From Terriglobia bacterium (GTDB lineage: Bacteria > Acidobacteriota > Terriglobia > Terriglobales > Acidobacteriaceae): 64,000 nt of DNA. Shown here piece after piece: positions 1 through 7,696 of the stretch. The stretch spans positions 1 to 64,000 of the forward strand of contig JAIQGL010000027.1 of assembly GCA_020072585.1 (NCBI GenBank), read 5' to 3'. Within the stretch, counting starts at the first letter, position 1, and every line of letters begins with the position of its first letter. Below the pieces are notes generated by a model. It was not told the origin of the DNA and ran no database searches. It saw only the letters and a list, made by a program, of their open reading frames with translations. The translations under genes and the position numbers were made by a program.

Positions 1-506
1 ACATCGTCGCCCGGAAACTTGTAGCTCTTCAACAGCTCGCGCACTTCCAGCTCCACCAGGTCCAGCAGCTCCGGATCGTCCACTGCATCGCACTTGTTCA
101 ATGCCACCACGATGCAGGGCACGCCTACCTGGCGGGCCAGCAGCACGTGTTCGCGCGTCTGCGGCATCGGACCATCGGTGGCCGCTACCACCAGGATGGC
201 GCCATCCATCTGCGCCGCGCCGGTGATCATGTTCTTGATGTAGTCGGCGTGACCGGGGCAATCCACGTGTGCATAGTGCCGGTTCGGCGTCTCGTACTCC
301 ACGTGCGCCGTCGCGATCGTAATGCCGCGCTCGCGCTCTTCCGGCGCGTTGTCAATCGAATCAAACGAACGGAACTTGATCTTCGGGTTGTGCTTGGACA
401 ACACCTTGGTGATCGCCGCCGTCAACGTCGTCTTCCCATGGTCAATATGACCAATCGTCCCTACGTTTACGTGCGGCTTGCTGCGATCAAATTTTTCCTT
501 TGCCAT
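1..506 (-). CDS. tuf: Elongation factor Tu, N-terminal part (cut by window edge)
   Basis: EF-Tu is the GTPase that carries aminoacyl-tRNA to the ribosome A site. The visible 168 residues start [20 protein letters not shown] and include the P-loop GHIDHGKTT, the switch I region with [14 protein letters not shown], the G3 motif DCPGHADYI and the G4 motif NKCD, all intact. The C-terminal third of the G domain and domains 2 and 3 lie beyond base 1. It is the last visible gene of a minus-strand run of tRNA genes, the arrangement of tRNA-tufB operons; secE and nusG would be expected next, outside the window. Confidence 0.97.
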   Translation of the reverse strand, partial: MAKEKFDRSKPHVNVGTIGHIDHGKTTLTAAITKVLSKHNPKIKFRSFDSIDNAPEERERGITIATAHVEYETPNRHYAHVDCPGHADYIKNMITGAAQMDGAILVVAATDGPMPQTREHVLLARQVGVPCIVVALNKCDAVDDPELLDLVELEVRELLKSYKFPGDD

Positions 507-540
507 TGCCTCTCCTCAAGCTGCGTCAGTAATGTCCTGT

Positions 541-882
541 TCAGTAATACTGATAAATCTTCTGGTACTTCTGGCGGACTTTCGTCTCTACTTTTTCAAT
601 CCGTTCCAGATAAAACTCGCGCATCAGCGCCTGGTCTGAAACCGTAAGCGACTCATACAACCGCTTGGCTGTCGTGCCTGACTTTGCCAGCGTACTGTCC
701 ACGGTTTCCAGAAGTCCCAGATCCAAAATCTTTTCAAATTCACGTACCGGTATGGAGCGGCTTTGCAGCTTACCGTAAAACTTATCCAGTGCTGCCGAAT
801 TAAAAACGCGCTCCAACGCGCTCTTCAGTTGCTCAAACTCTGCGGCCTTTGTGATCGCAATCTGTGCCTGCTGGTACGCCAT
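541..882 (-). CDS. Conserved-looking hypothetical protein (113 aa) in the tRNA-tuf cluster
   Basis: I do not recognise this family. The 113-residue product starts MAYQQAQIAITKAAEFEQLK, is predominantly helical and charged, has no signal peptide or membrane segment, and ends KYQKIYQYY. It lies between tRNA-Gly and tuf on the same strand, 34 bases before tuf, so it is probably co-transcribed with the tRNA genes and EF-Tu. Codon use and open length look real. Its position suggests a cytoplasmic protein made in growing cells, but no function can be assigned from sequence. Confidence 0.75.
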   Translation of the reverse strand: MAYQQAQIAITKAAEFEQLKSALERVFNSAALDKFYGKLQSRSIPVREFEKILDLGLLETVDSTLAKSGTTAKRLYESLTVSDQALMREFYLERIEKVETKVRQKYQKIYQYY

Positions 883-926
883 GTCCTCACTTCTTTGCGA
901 AAACCGGGTTGGGGCTCCTTCGCCTT

Positions 927-972
927 GGCTCAGGATTTCGCCTGCCGTCTCCCGCTTCGCTCACGCCTGCAA
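927..972. repeat. tRNA-spacer repeat, copy 1
   Basis: About 45 bases just downstream of tRNA-Gly share GGATTTCG, then CTG, then CTCCCGCTTCGCTCACGCCT with a second copy at 1612-1646. Both copies follow a tRNA gene on the transcribed (minus) strand. They may be processing or termination-related spacer elements or a small dispersed repeat; the sequence alone does not decide. Confidence 0.6.
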
Positions 973-985
973 GATAAGCTCAATC

Positions 986-1060
986 TGGAGCGGGAGACGG
1001 GAATCGAACCCGCGACCAACAGCTTGGAAGGCTGTGACTCTACCACTGAGTTACTCCCGC
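986..1060 (-). tRNA. tRNA-Gly (anticodon TCC)
   Basis: A full cloverleaf is readable on the minus strand: acceptor GCGGGAG/CTCCCGC, D-arm with AGTGGTAGA, anticodon stem ACAGC/GCTGT closing loop CTTCCAA (anticodon TCC), and T-arm GCGGGTTCGATTCCCGT. The 3' CCA is encoded (TGG at 986-988 on the plus strand). It is the tRNA nearest to tuf and corresponds to glyT of the E. coli thrU-tyrU-glyT-thrT-tufB operon. Confidence 0.97.
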
Positions 1061-1087
1061 CTGCTTATTAACATCTCCCACTGCTTG

Positions 1088-1300
1088 TTACTGCGATTCC
1101 TTCTGCGCTCTTATCCGCTCAGCATTCCAATGCAGCACCGTTCGCACCGCAAAAAACGCCAGCAAAGCGAATGTCAAACCTCTAATGCTGACCTGCCCGC
1201 TGCCCACCGAAACAGCGCTGTCGTCCATCATCAGCCAGACCAGAAGCGCAAGAACCGCGTACAACGCCATGGCTATAAAAAATCTTTTTCGCTGGTCCAT
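1088..1300 (-). CDS. Small two-helix membrane protein, unknown
   Basis: The 70-residue product has two hydrophobic stretches (about residues 7-25 and 40-55) separated by a short loop, and a charged C-terminal tail HWNAERIRAQKESQ. It starts MDQRKRFFIAMALY, with the basic N-terminus expected for insertion into the inner membrane. It sits between the tRNA-Thr(GGT) copies and tRNA-Gly on the same strand, so it may be carried on the same primary transcript. I recognise no family. Confidence 0.65.
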   Translation of the reverse strand: MDQRKRFFIAMALYAVLALLVWLMMDDSAVSVGSGQVSIRGLTFALLAFFAVRTVLHWNAERIRAQKESQ

Positions 1301-1317
1301 CTGAATCTCAAACCAAG

Positions 1318-1329
1318 ATCTACATCAGC
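1318..1329 (-). repeat. Remnant of a further tRNA-Thr copy (acceptor end only)
   Basis: The bases CTACATCAGC, which form the 5' acceptor end and adjacent U8-A9 of tRNA-Thr on the minus strand, appear here a third time. They are followed by a spacer (cttgcttaaaactctgg) matching the spacer between the decayed and intact copies. This suggests a third unit of a former tandem array of which only the edge is left. Confidence 0.5.
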
Positions 1330-1343
1330 CTTGCTTAAAACTC

Positions 1344-1470
1344 TGGAGCTGATGACCGGTACTACAAACAAAAGCCTGAACCGGTGACCTCTTTTCTCCC
1401 GGTTGCGACGACGCTTTCGCTGTCGCAACCCTTACCAAGGGAGCCTTGCTCTGCCGACTGCTACATCAGC
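1344..1470 (-). pseudogene. Decayed duplicate of tRNA-Thr(GGT) with two insertions
   Basis: Reading the minus strand, both acceptor strands (GCTGATG and CATCAGC plus CCA), the anticodon stem start and loop CTCCCTTGGTAA, and the ACCGGTTC of the T-arm match the intact tRNA-Thr at 1483-1558. An insertion of about 30 bases interrupts the 3' side of the anticodon stem and forms its own perfect hairpin (GGTTGCGAC/GTCGCAACC). About 17 bases are inserted in the T-loop, and the D-arm has lost its pairing. It cannot fold as a normal tRNA. The 12 bases between it and the intact copy resemble the bases before it, so it arose by tandem duplication. Confidence 0.8.
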
Positions 1471-1482
1471 ACTTCTAAACTC

Positions 1483-1558
<76 letters not shown>

Positions 1559-1611
1559 TCGAAACATCCTCAAGAGCCAACGTTTTCAGATCCCTCACTC
1601 TGCTCGGGATT

Positions 1612-1646
1612 TCGGCTGAAGGCTCCCGCTTCGCTCACGCCTTCAG
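1612..1646. repeat. tRNA-spacer repeat, copy 2
   Basis: Shares GGATTTCG and CTCCCGCTTCGCTCACGCCT with the copy at 927-972. It lies between tRNA-Tyr and tRNA-Thr(GGT), again on the 3' side of a tRNA gene. Confidence 0.6.
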
Positions 1647-1675
1647 AACGCCTCAACATCAGCTCAAAAACAATC

Positions 1676-1763
1676 TGGTGCACAGGGGAGGATTCGAACC
1701 TCCGTAGCTCCGAAGAGCGGCAGATTTACAGTCTGCTACCATTAACCACTCGGTCACCTGTGC
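1676..1763 (-). tRNA. tRNA-Tyr (anticodon GTA)
   Basis: Minus-strand class II tRNA: acceptor GCACAGG/CCTGTGC, anticodon stem CAGAC/ATCTG with loop containing GTA, a long variable arm (GCCGCTCTTCGGAGCTAC region), T-arm GGAGGTTCGAATCCTCC, and encoded ACCA. The long variable arm and GTA anticodon identify tyrosine. Equivalent to tyrU of the E. coli tufB operon. Confidence 0.97.
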
Positions 1764-2114
1764 ATTTGAACCGAGCCTGCTTCGCGTGCGCCGAATCCAC
1801 TCGCGAGGCTCTTTACTCCAAGTACTCCGCAACGCTTCGCCCTCGCATCGCGTTTCGCGCCCACACAGGCGCTCACTTCATGCTTCACACCCGGCTCTTT
1901 TATGCTGGCTCACAAACGGGACGCTCTTTTCCATTCTGGACAAAAGCGATTCAAGGGACGCGCGAACATACTTCCGCATTAGCCGCCAATCCTGACGTTT
2001 GGGAAGTCTTCGTGGGTTTGCCTTCCGGTAGAAAACTACTTATGTGTGCGTAGTGCCTGCTGTCAATCCAAAACGCGTCCAGCTTACGCGCTCCGGAAAA
2101 TCCCGTTATCCATC
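1764..2114. other. Spacer between tRNA-Tyr and tRNA-Thr(TGT), no gene seen
   Basis: About 350 bases without a convincing gene. It contains an imperfect inverted repeat (GAGCCTGCTTCGCG ... CGCGAGGCTC, near 1777-1812). Open frames here are short and lack ribosome sites. If the tRNAs form one transcript this is an unusually long spacer. Confidence 0.6.
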
Positions 2115-2190
2115 TGGAGCTGGCGAAGGGATTTGAACCCCTGACCCTCTGATTACAAATCAGATGCTCTACCAGCTGAGCTACGCCAGC
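2115..2190 (-). tRNA. tRNA-Thr (anticodon TGT)
   Basis: Minus-strand cloverleaf: acceptor GCTGGCG/CGCCAGC, D-arm GCTCAGCTGGTAGAGC, anticodon stem TCTGA/TCAGA with loop TTTGTAA (anticodon TGT), T-arm AGGGGTTCAAATCCCTT, encoded CCA. It reads ACA and ACG. It is the first tRNA of the minus-strand series, like thrU in E. coli. Confidence 0.97.
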
Positions 2191-2383
2191 ACAAACCTCC
2201 CGTAACCGGGCACAAAGTTAATAAGTTAGCACAGCGGCAATCCGCGTGCAACACCCTGAGCTCCAGCGTTGTGGGGGAATCGTGACCTGTGTGGTACCGC
2301 TCCTTAATTATTGTAACAACTCTTTCGTCTTCGCGGCCATAGTTTCATGCAAAAAAATCAGCTTCATCTATACTAGTCTCCTC

Positions 2384-3352
2384 ATGTTGAAACACCGTAA
2401 ACTGCTGATTTTAGCCAGCTTATTGCTCGCCGTGGTAGCCGGCGCATTTATTCTGTATCACCGTGCCGCCCAGTTGCCGGAACCGGCCAGGCTTTTGCCG
2501 GAAGGCGATCTGATTCTCTACGCGAACTTGAAACCCATCCATTTGTTCGAATTGGGAAAATCCGGATCAGTACAACTTGAAGGCGACTACAAGGACTTTG
2601 TCGATAAAACAGGAATCCAGTTTGAACGCGATCTGGATGAAGTTGCAATGTCCCGTCGTGATACACCTGACGGCCGCGATGTTGAATCATCGGAAATATT
2701 GATTGGACGATTCGATCAGGAGCGGCTCAAAAATTATCTGCAAATACTCTCCTCAAGCACGGAACAGTATCGCGATCACACCATCTATTCCATCTCGCAT
2801 GAAGGTCATGTCGTGCGCGTCGCTTTGCTGGATGCCGGAAGAGTCGCAGTCACCAACATGGTTTCTCCCGAACCAATGCACGGCATTATCGATCGCACCT
2901 ACAAACCCTCCAGTGGTCCAACGCTGCTGAGCCACTACAGTGATGTTCCGCTCGGAAGCGTGGCCTGGCTCATTGATCGCATATCCAACAAGCCTGACAA
3001 TCTCCAACTCCCCGGCGGATTTTCTGTCAGCCTTCCCGCGGACACGGTAGCGGTTGGTTCTCTGCGCTACACGGGCTCTCTGCTCCTTCGCGCTGATGTC
3101 TTCGCGCAAAGCCAGGCCCAGGCAAAACAGATTGTCGATTCCGCAAATGCGCATCTGGCGCTGGTGCGGGGCATTGGCCAGTTCATCAAAACAAAAGGCC
3201 CTGATAAGGACATCAAAGACGCGTTTGACAGCATTCAAGTGGAGCAAAAAGAAAATGTGGCGGTTTTCACCGCCACAATTCCACAAACGATTCTCAAAAA
3301 GATTTGGTCAGAAGCTCAATCAGAGGCCGCTGGCCCCCCACTCAAGCCCTGA
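2384..3352 (+). CDS. Membrane-anchored exported protein, unknown (322 aa)
   Basis: The chosen ATG at 2384 gives MLKHRKLLILASLLLAVVAG, a basic N-terminus followed by one hydrophobic helix (residues 7-25) with no obvious cleavage site, so the product is probably anchored in the inner membrane with a periplasmic domain. The rest is soluble and mixed alpha/beta, starting PEPARLLPEGDLILYANL, which recalls the LLPxxxLxYxxL openings of DUF3352-like proteins; that resemblance is weak. An in-frame extension to 2246 exists, but it would put the signal helix about 50 residues in and is rejected. The gene stands alone, convergent with the M23 peptidase gene (2-base gap between the stops). Confidence 0.75.
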   Translation: MLKHRKLLILASLLLAVVAGAFILYHRAAQLPEPARLLPEGDLILYANLKPIHLFELGKSGSVQLEGDYKDFVDKTGIQFERDLDEVAMSRRDTPDGRDVESSEILIGRFDQERLKNYLQILSSSTEQYRDHTIYSISHEGHVVRVALLDAGRVAVTNMVSPEPMHGIIDRTYKPSSGPTLLSHYSDVPLGSVAWLIDRISNKPDNLQLPGGFSVSLPADTVAVGSLRYTGSLLLRADVFAQSQAQAKQIVDSANAHLALVRGIGQFIKTKGPDKDIKDAFDSIQVEQKENVAVFTATIPQTILKKIWSEAQSEAAGPPLKP

Positions 3353-3354
3353 GA

Positions 3355-4242
3355 TCACATGGCTCCTGAAGCCACCTGCTGATTGAAACTGAAGCGCAGG
3401 TATTTGTGCGGGTTCACCGGGGTGTTGAAAATACGCACTTCATAGTGCAGGTGCGGGCCGGTGCTGCGTCCGCTCTGTCCTACGTAGCCAACAGAATCAC
3501 CCCTGCGAATCAATTGTCCCGGGCTCACGGCAAACCCTGAAAGATGGCCATACAGTGTGCTGACTCCGTTGCCATGGTCAATCATCACCGCGCGGCCGTA
3601 GCCGTTCATAAAATCCGCAAAACGAACAATGCCGTCCGCCGGAGCAATAATGCGAGTGCCGAAATCACTGGAAATGTCCACGCCGCGATGGAACGCTCCC
3701 TCGCCGCTGAACGGATCAATGCGCTCGCCAAAAGACCCTGTGACTCTTCCCTGGACGGGCCAGAGAGTGGGCGCCGCAGCCAGCCGCATCCAATCCCGCG
3801 TGCTGGTATCGCGCACATCACCCATGCCAATGCCGACCGAAGCTGCTCCGGTCATTGCCGTATTCCGCAACGCGTAAAACTGCTGCAATGAGGCAGACGC
3901 TGGATCGTCATCTGCAAAAGCCGGATCGGGCTTGAGACCGTAAAGTGAAGAAACCTCACCTGCCAGGGAGCTCAGGGACTGTGCTTGCAGCTCGTTTTCC
4001 TGTGCGATCTGCTCAAGCTGAGAGTACTGGGATTTCAGGGCTTTCTGTTCATCGCGCAGCTGGTTGAATTTCTGCGTCTTAACCACCATGCGGGTATAGG
4101 AGCCCAGCATGCCGGTAATGGTCAGCATTCCAATCAAAGCACCAGCTACAAAAACGTACAGGTAGTGCATTGGAACAGGGATCTTCAGCAGCTCCCCTTC
4201 CGCGTTCCTTGCCACCAACATGATGTAAAAGCGCTTCCGCAA
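3355..4242 (-). CDS. M23 (LytM-type) peptidoglycan endopeptidase-like protein, membrane anchored
   Basis: The 295-residue product has an N-terminal membrane helix (about 27-45), a coiled-coil stretch (about 52-100), a linker and a C-terminal M23 domain (about 160-285). Zinc ligands are present: His185 and Asp189 (FHRGVDISSDFG), and His264 and His266 in GPHLHYEVR, so it is likely an active cell-wall endopeptidase rather than an activator with lost ligands. The membrane helix, coiled coil and LytM layout is that of envelope peptidases of the MepM/DipM type. No neighbour on its strand suggests a partner. Confidence 0.9.
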   Translation of the reverse strand: MRKRFYIMLVARNAEGELLKIPVPMHYLYVFVAGALIGMLTITGMLGSYTRMVVKTQKFNQLRDEQKALKSQYSQLEQIAQENELQAQSLSSLAGEVSSLYGLKPDPAFADDDPASASLQQFYALRNTAMTGAASVGIGMGDVRDTSTRDWMRLAAAPTLWPVQGRVTGSFGERIDPFSGEGAFHRGVDISSDFGTRIIAPADGIVRFADFMNGYGRAVMIDHGNGVSTLYGHLSGFAVSPGQLIRRGDSVGYVGQSGRSTGPHLHYEVRIFNTPVNPHKYLRFSFNQQVASGAM

Positions 4243-4720
4243 AATAATTACTCCAGGTTAGTGATTTGTCTCGATCAAAATGGCCTGAGCGATTTCCTGT
4301 TTCGGTACGCTCTACCTGGGCCTAAACTCTGGGGCCCTAAGTCGGCTGATCCCTTTGGGTCGCCTGAATGGATCTGGGGATATGGCGGCCAGAGGAATAT
4401 GGAATGTTGGATAACCTTAACAAGGGCCTTCCTCACTGTCAACGCCCCAAGCCCGCACAAGAGTAACGAAGGTTGACTACTCAAGACCGTAATCAAGCCC
4501 ATTCCAGCCATGACCTTCCGGTCATTTCCCGGGCTCACCCTCAACTTGATCGGCAAGCCCCTGTATCTGGTTCATCAGGCAATCGCTTTAAATATGAACC
4601 ATGAGTTATTGACCATGGATGGTTCCTTTTGTGCGTTTGAGCCATACCAGCCAGATGCCTCAAAATCCCATCGATGATGGTACTAAGTCTTTGTATTTGA
4701 TATATTTATGTGATAATCGA
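4243..4720. other. Divergent intergenic region between the M23 gene and thiL
   Basis: About 480 bases between two divergent genes. No credible ORF and no TPP riboswitch core were seen. An imperfect inverted repeat (GAACCATGAG ... CCATGGATGGTTC) lies at 4594-4624, and an AT-rich stretch with TTGTAT and GATAAT (4691-4718) just before thiL may be promoter. Confidence 0.5.
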
Positions 4721-5677
4721 GTGATCAAAGAACGCAACTTGATTCGGCATATCCGGCGGCTGGCTGGTTTCTCTATGTCCAGGGCCGTAGTGCGCGGTAT
4801 CGGAGATGATTGCGCCATCCTGCGCCTATCCGCCGGCTCTGAATTGCTGGTCACAACTGACCTGTGCCTGGAAAACGTGCACTTCCGCCAGGCCTGGCAT
4901 CCGGCCCCTGCAGTCGGTCACCGATGCCTGACGCGTGGCCTGAGTGACATCGCCGCCATGGGCGGTGAGCCCCTAGCCTGTTTCCTCTCCCTTGGACTTC
5001 CGGAAGACCTGCCGCAAAGCTGGGTCAATGGCTTCCTGAGAGGTTTGCTCAAGCTGGCAAAAAAATTCAATGTCCAGCTCGCTGGCGGCGATATCTCCGC
5101 GGCCCACCAGATCACAGCGGACATCATTGTCACAGGCCAGGTACCCGCAGGCAAAGCAGTACTCCGCTCCGGAGCCCGCCCCGGTGACCGGATTTACGTC
5201 ACCGGATCGCTTGGCGGCTCGGCTGCGGTCCTGAAACAGCTGTACGCAGGCAAAACAGTCAAGCCGACAAGGTCGAGTGCCCATTTTTACCCGACGCCCC
5301 GGCTTGAAGCTGGCACCTGGCTCAGAAAACGCGGCCTCGCTACCGCCATGATCGACCTGAGTGACGGCCTCTCTGTGGATCTGACTCACATCTGCGATGA
5401 AAGCAGAGTATCGGCGGTGATCACCGCCCACAATCTACCTCTCGGCAAAGGCGCAGACCTGGAGCTGGCACTCCACGGCGGTGAGGACTATGAACTGCTT
5501 TTCACAGCGCCCAAACGGACCCAAGTTCCCCGCCAGATCGCCGGCACCAGGATCACCGAGATTGGCGAGATCCAGAACCGCACAAATTACTCCACAGCAA
5601 TACACATTCTGGGCGAGAATGGAAAAGTCCGGCCGTTGGCACAGCGCGGGTGGGAGCATTTTTCGAAGCAACGCTGA
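4721..5677 (+). CDS. thiL: Thiamine-monophosphate kinase
   Basis: ThiL phosphorylates thiamine monophosphate to thiamine diphosphate with ATP, the last step of cofactor synthesis. Family motifs are present: GIGDDCAIL near the N-terminus, TTDLCLENVHF, LSDIAAMGGEP, GGDIS, TGSLGGS, MIDLSDGLSVDL and HGGEDYELLF. The GTG at 4721 (VIKERNLIRHI) places GIGDD at the position usual for ThiL and gives 318 residues, close to the family length; an upstream ATG at 4619 would add 34 unlike residues. The ribosome site is weak, so the start is uncertain. No other thiamine genes are nearby. Confidence 0.92.
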   Translation: MIKERNLIRHIRRLAGFSMSRAVVRGIGDDCAILRLSAGSELLVTTDLCLENVHFRQAWHPAPAVGHRCLTRGLSDIAAMGGEPLACFLSLGLPEDLPQSWVNGFLRGLLKLAKKFNVQLAGGDISAAHQITADIIVTGQVPAGKAVLRSGARPGDRIYVTGSLGGSAAVLKQLYAGKTVKPTRSSAHFYPTPRLEAGTWLRKRGLATAMIDLSDGLSVDLTHICDESRVSAVITAHNLPLGKGADLELALHGGEDYELLFTAPKRTQVPRQIAGTRITEIGEIQNRTNYSTAIHILGENGKVRPLAQRGWEHFSKQR

Positions 5678-5738
5678 TTATGCTGCGACCGAAGGAAAGA
5701 TTGGGTAACTTTCATCAAACTTCAACGTAGGATGGTTT

Positions 5739-6545
5739 ATGAGCTTTCCAACAGGTCCAACTCCGCCACCGCCGCCGATGTATCCAGCTTCTGTGCCACT
5801 GTCTCCAGAACCGGGCGGGCCCGGTCTTTCTGAGCCTCAGCGGCTGGTCAATACTTTTATCGCTCCAGCAAAGACTTTTGAAGACCTTCGCCGCAATGCC
5901 AGTTGGTGGGCTCCCTGGGTTGTTTCCGCTGTTTTCACGCTGCTGTTTGCCATCGTTGTTACCCAGAAGATTGACATGACGCACTTCGTACAGCAGCAGA
6001 TTGATCGATCGCCCTCAGCCCAGAAACGAATGGAGCAACTGACTCCGGAGCAGCGGGCGCAGGGAGTCGCGATTCAGGCAACAGCGACGAAAGTGGTGTT
6101 CTATATTTACCCGGTACTGATTTTGATTGGAGGAATCATTATCGCCGCAGTTCTCATGGCGGTTTTTAATTTTGTGCTGGGCGCTGAGGTCCCGTTCCAA
6201 CGCGCGATGAGCATTGTCTTCTATTCATTTTTGCCCTGGAATATCGCTACCATCCTGCTCGGCGTCAGTTTGCTGTTCAGCGCAGATCCCAATAGCATTG
6301 ACTTTTCCGCCAATCCGATGCCGACAAACCCCGCATTCTTCATGGATCCTCAAGGCAACAAGTTTATTTATGCCATTGTATCCAGCCTGGACATCTTCAA
6401 GATCTGGGCAGTCATTTTGCTGGGACTCGGGTTCTCCACTGCCTCGACGAATCGGAAACCGGCCGCAGGCACCGCGATAACGACAATGTTTGTCCTCTAT
6501 GCAGTTTTGGTGTTGTGTGGCGCCGCCTGGAAGTCGATTTTCTAG
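5739..6545 (+). CDS. Yip1-domain-like integral membrane protein
   Basis: The 268-residue protein has a proline-rich cytoplasmic N-terminus (PTPPPPPMYP) followed by a membrane domain with about five helices (near 58-75, 118-140, 155-180, 205-225 and 245-265). The phrase AQRLVNTFIAPAKTFEDLR-like (residues 34-50 here) before the first helix is typical of bacterial Yip1/DUF1282-family proteins. The role of this family in bacteria is not established. It follows thiL by 61 bases on the same strand and may share its transcript. Confidence 0.75.
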   Translation: MSFPTGPTPPPPPMYPASVPLSPEPGGPGLSEPQRLVNTFIAPAKTFEDLRRNASWWAPWVVSAVFTLLFAIVVTQKIDMTHFVQQQIDRSPSAQKRMEQLTPEQRAQGVAIQATATKVVFYIYPVLILIGGIIIAAVLMAVFNFVLGAEVPFQRAMSIVFYSFLPWNIATILLGVSLLFSADPNSIDFSANPMPTNPAFFMDPQGNKFIYAIVSSLDIFKIWAVILLGLGFSTASTNRKPAAGTAITTMFVLYAVLVLCGAAWKSIF

Positions 6546-6627
6546 CCGCTTGCTGTTGAAAATGAGCCGTTTACTGCATCTCATACCCGAAATTTGCCTG
6601 TGTATGATTTAATAACTAGTTCATTAC

Positions 6628-7686
6628 ATGGCAGACTCCGGCATCAGGATACGGCGCAAGCTCAAAGCCGCACATCGTACTTTTCGCGAACTCAAGATGA
6701 TCGCGAAGGGCCTGCTTTCCACTGACCATCCCATCCAGGTCCACATTATTCCCATGCGGCGCTGCAATCTCTCCTGCGCCTATTGCAATGAGTACGACGA
6801 TTTCTCTGATCCCGTGCCGCTCGAAGAAATGTACCGCCGCATTGACAAGCTGGCGGCGCTGGGTACCACGCTCGTCACCATCAGCGGCGGTGAGACCCTG
6901 CTGCATCCTCAGCTGGATGACATCATCAGCCGCATTCGCTCGCACGGAATCATCGCCGGCCTGATCACCAATGGATATTTGCTTACGCCCCAGCGCATTC
7001 AGCAGCTGAACAAAGCCGGGCTGGACCACCTGCAGATTTCCATCGACAACGTGAAACCTGACGATGTCTCCAAAAAATCTCTCAAGGTCCTGGATAAGAA
7101 ACTGCAATGGCTGCGCGAACACGCCGAGTTTCACGTGAATATCAACTCAGTCATCGGCGCCGGCGTGAAAGAGCAGTGGGACGCTGTCACCATTGGCAAG
7201 CGTGCAGTGGAACTTGGGTTTACTTCCACGGTGGGAATTATTCATGACGGTACCGGCCAACTCCGGCCGCTCGATAGGCACGCACAGACGGTTTTTTCTG
7301 AAATGAAGAAGCTGGGCAAACACAGCTATGCCCGCTTCAACCATTTCCAGAACAACATTGCGCTGGGCAAACCGAACGAGTGGCGCTGCCGTGCCGGCGC
7401 GCGTTACCTCTATATTTGTGAGAACGGGCTGGTGCATTACTGCTCCCAGCAGCGCGGCTATCCCGGAGTGCCGCTCGCGGGCTATACCATTGCCGACGTT
7501 CGCCGCGAATTCCTTACCCCAAAATCATGCGCGCCCAATTGCACCATCTCCTGCGTACATCAGACCTCACTGGTCGACTTCTGGCGTAAGCCGCAAAACC
7601 TACAGACCCATGCCAGTTCGCATCCGGCACAGCCGGAGCTGGTGCAGATTGAGGCACAACAAGAAGAATCTGTAATGGGCGATTAG
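6628..7686 (+). CDS. Radical SAM protein with C-terminal cysteine cluster
   Basis: The radical SAM signature C46-x3-C50-x2-C53 (RRCNLSCAYC) binds the 4Fe-4S cluster that cleaves S-adenosylmethionine, and SGGE (about residue 89) is the SAM-binding GGE motif. The C-terminal part has further cysteines (WRCRAGARYLYIC, HYCSQ, KSCAPNCTISC), as in SPASM/twitch-type enzymes carrying extra clusters. The 352-residue length fits. The substrate is unknown: no peptide precursor or tailoring gene lies beside it. Such proteins in acidobacteria are often annotated only as radical SAM. Confidence 0.9.
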   Translation: MADSGIRIRRKLKAAHRTFRELKMIAKGLLSTDHPIQVHIIPMRRCNLSCAYCNEYDDFSDPVPLEEMYRRIDKLAALGTTLVTISGGETLLHPQLDDIISRIRSHGIIAGLITNGYLLTPQRIQQLNKAGLDHLQISIDNVKPDDVSKKSLKVLDKKLQWLREHAEFHVNINSVIGAGVKEQWDAVTIGKRAVELGFTSTVGIIHDGTGQLRPLDRHAQTVFSEMKKLGKHSYARFNHFQNNIALGKPNEWRCRAGARYLYICENGLVHYCSQQRGYPGVPLAGYTIADVRREFLTPKSCAPNCTISCVHQTSLVDFWRKPQNLQTHASSHPAQPELVQIEAQQEESVMGD

Positions 7687-7696
7687 CTTCTCTTAC

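Noticed and set aside
147-647. Open frame of 166 codons on the plus strand opposite tuf
   Set aside because: It is antisense to the conserved EF-Tu reading frame and its product is Arg/His-rich without any motif.
4243-4720. TPP riboswitch before thiL
   Set aside because: The conserved CTGAGA and ACCTGATCTGG-type cores were not found in the gap.
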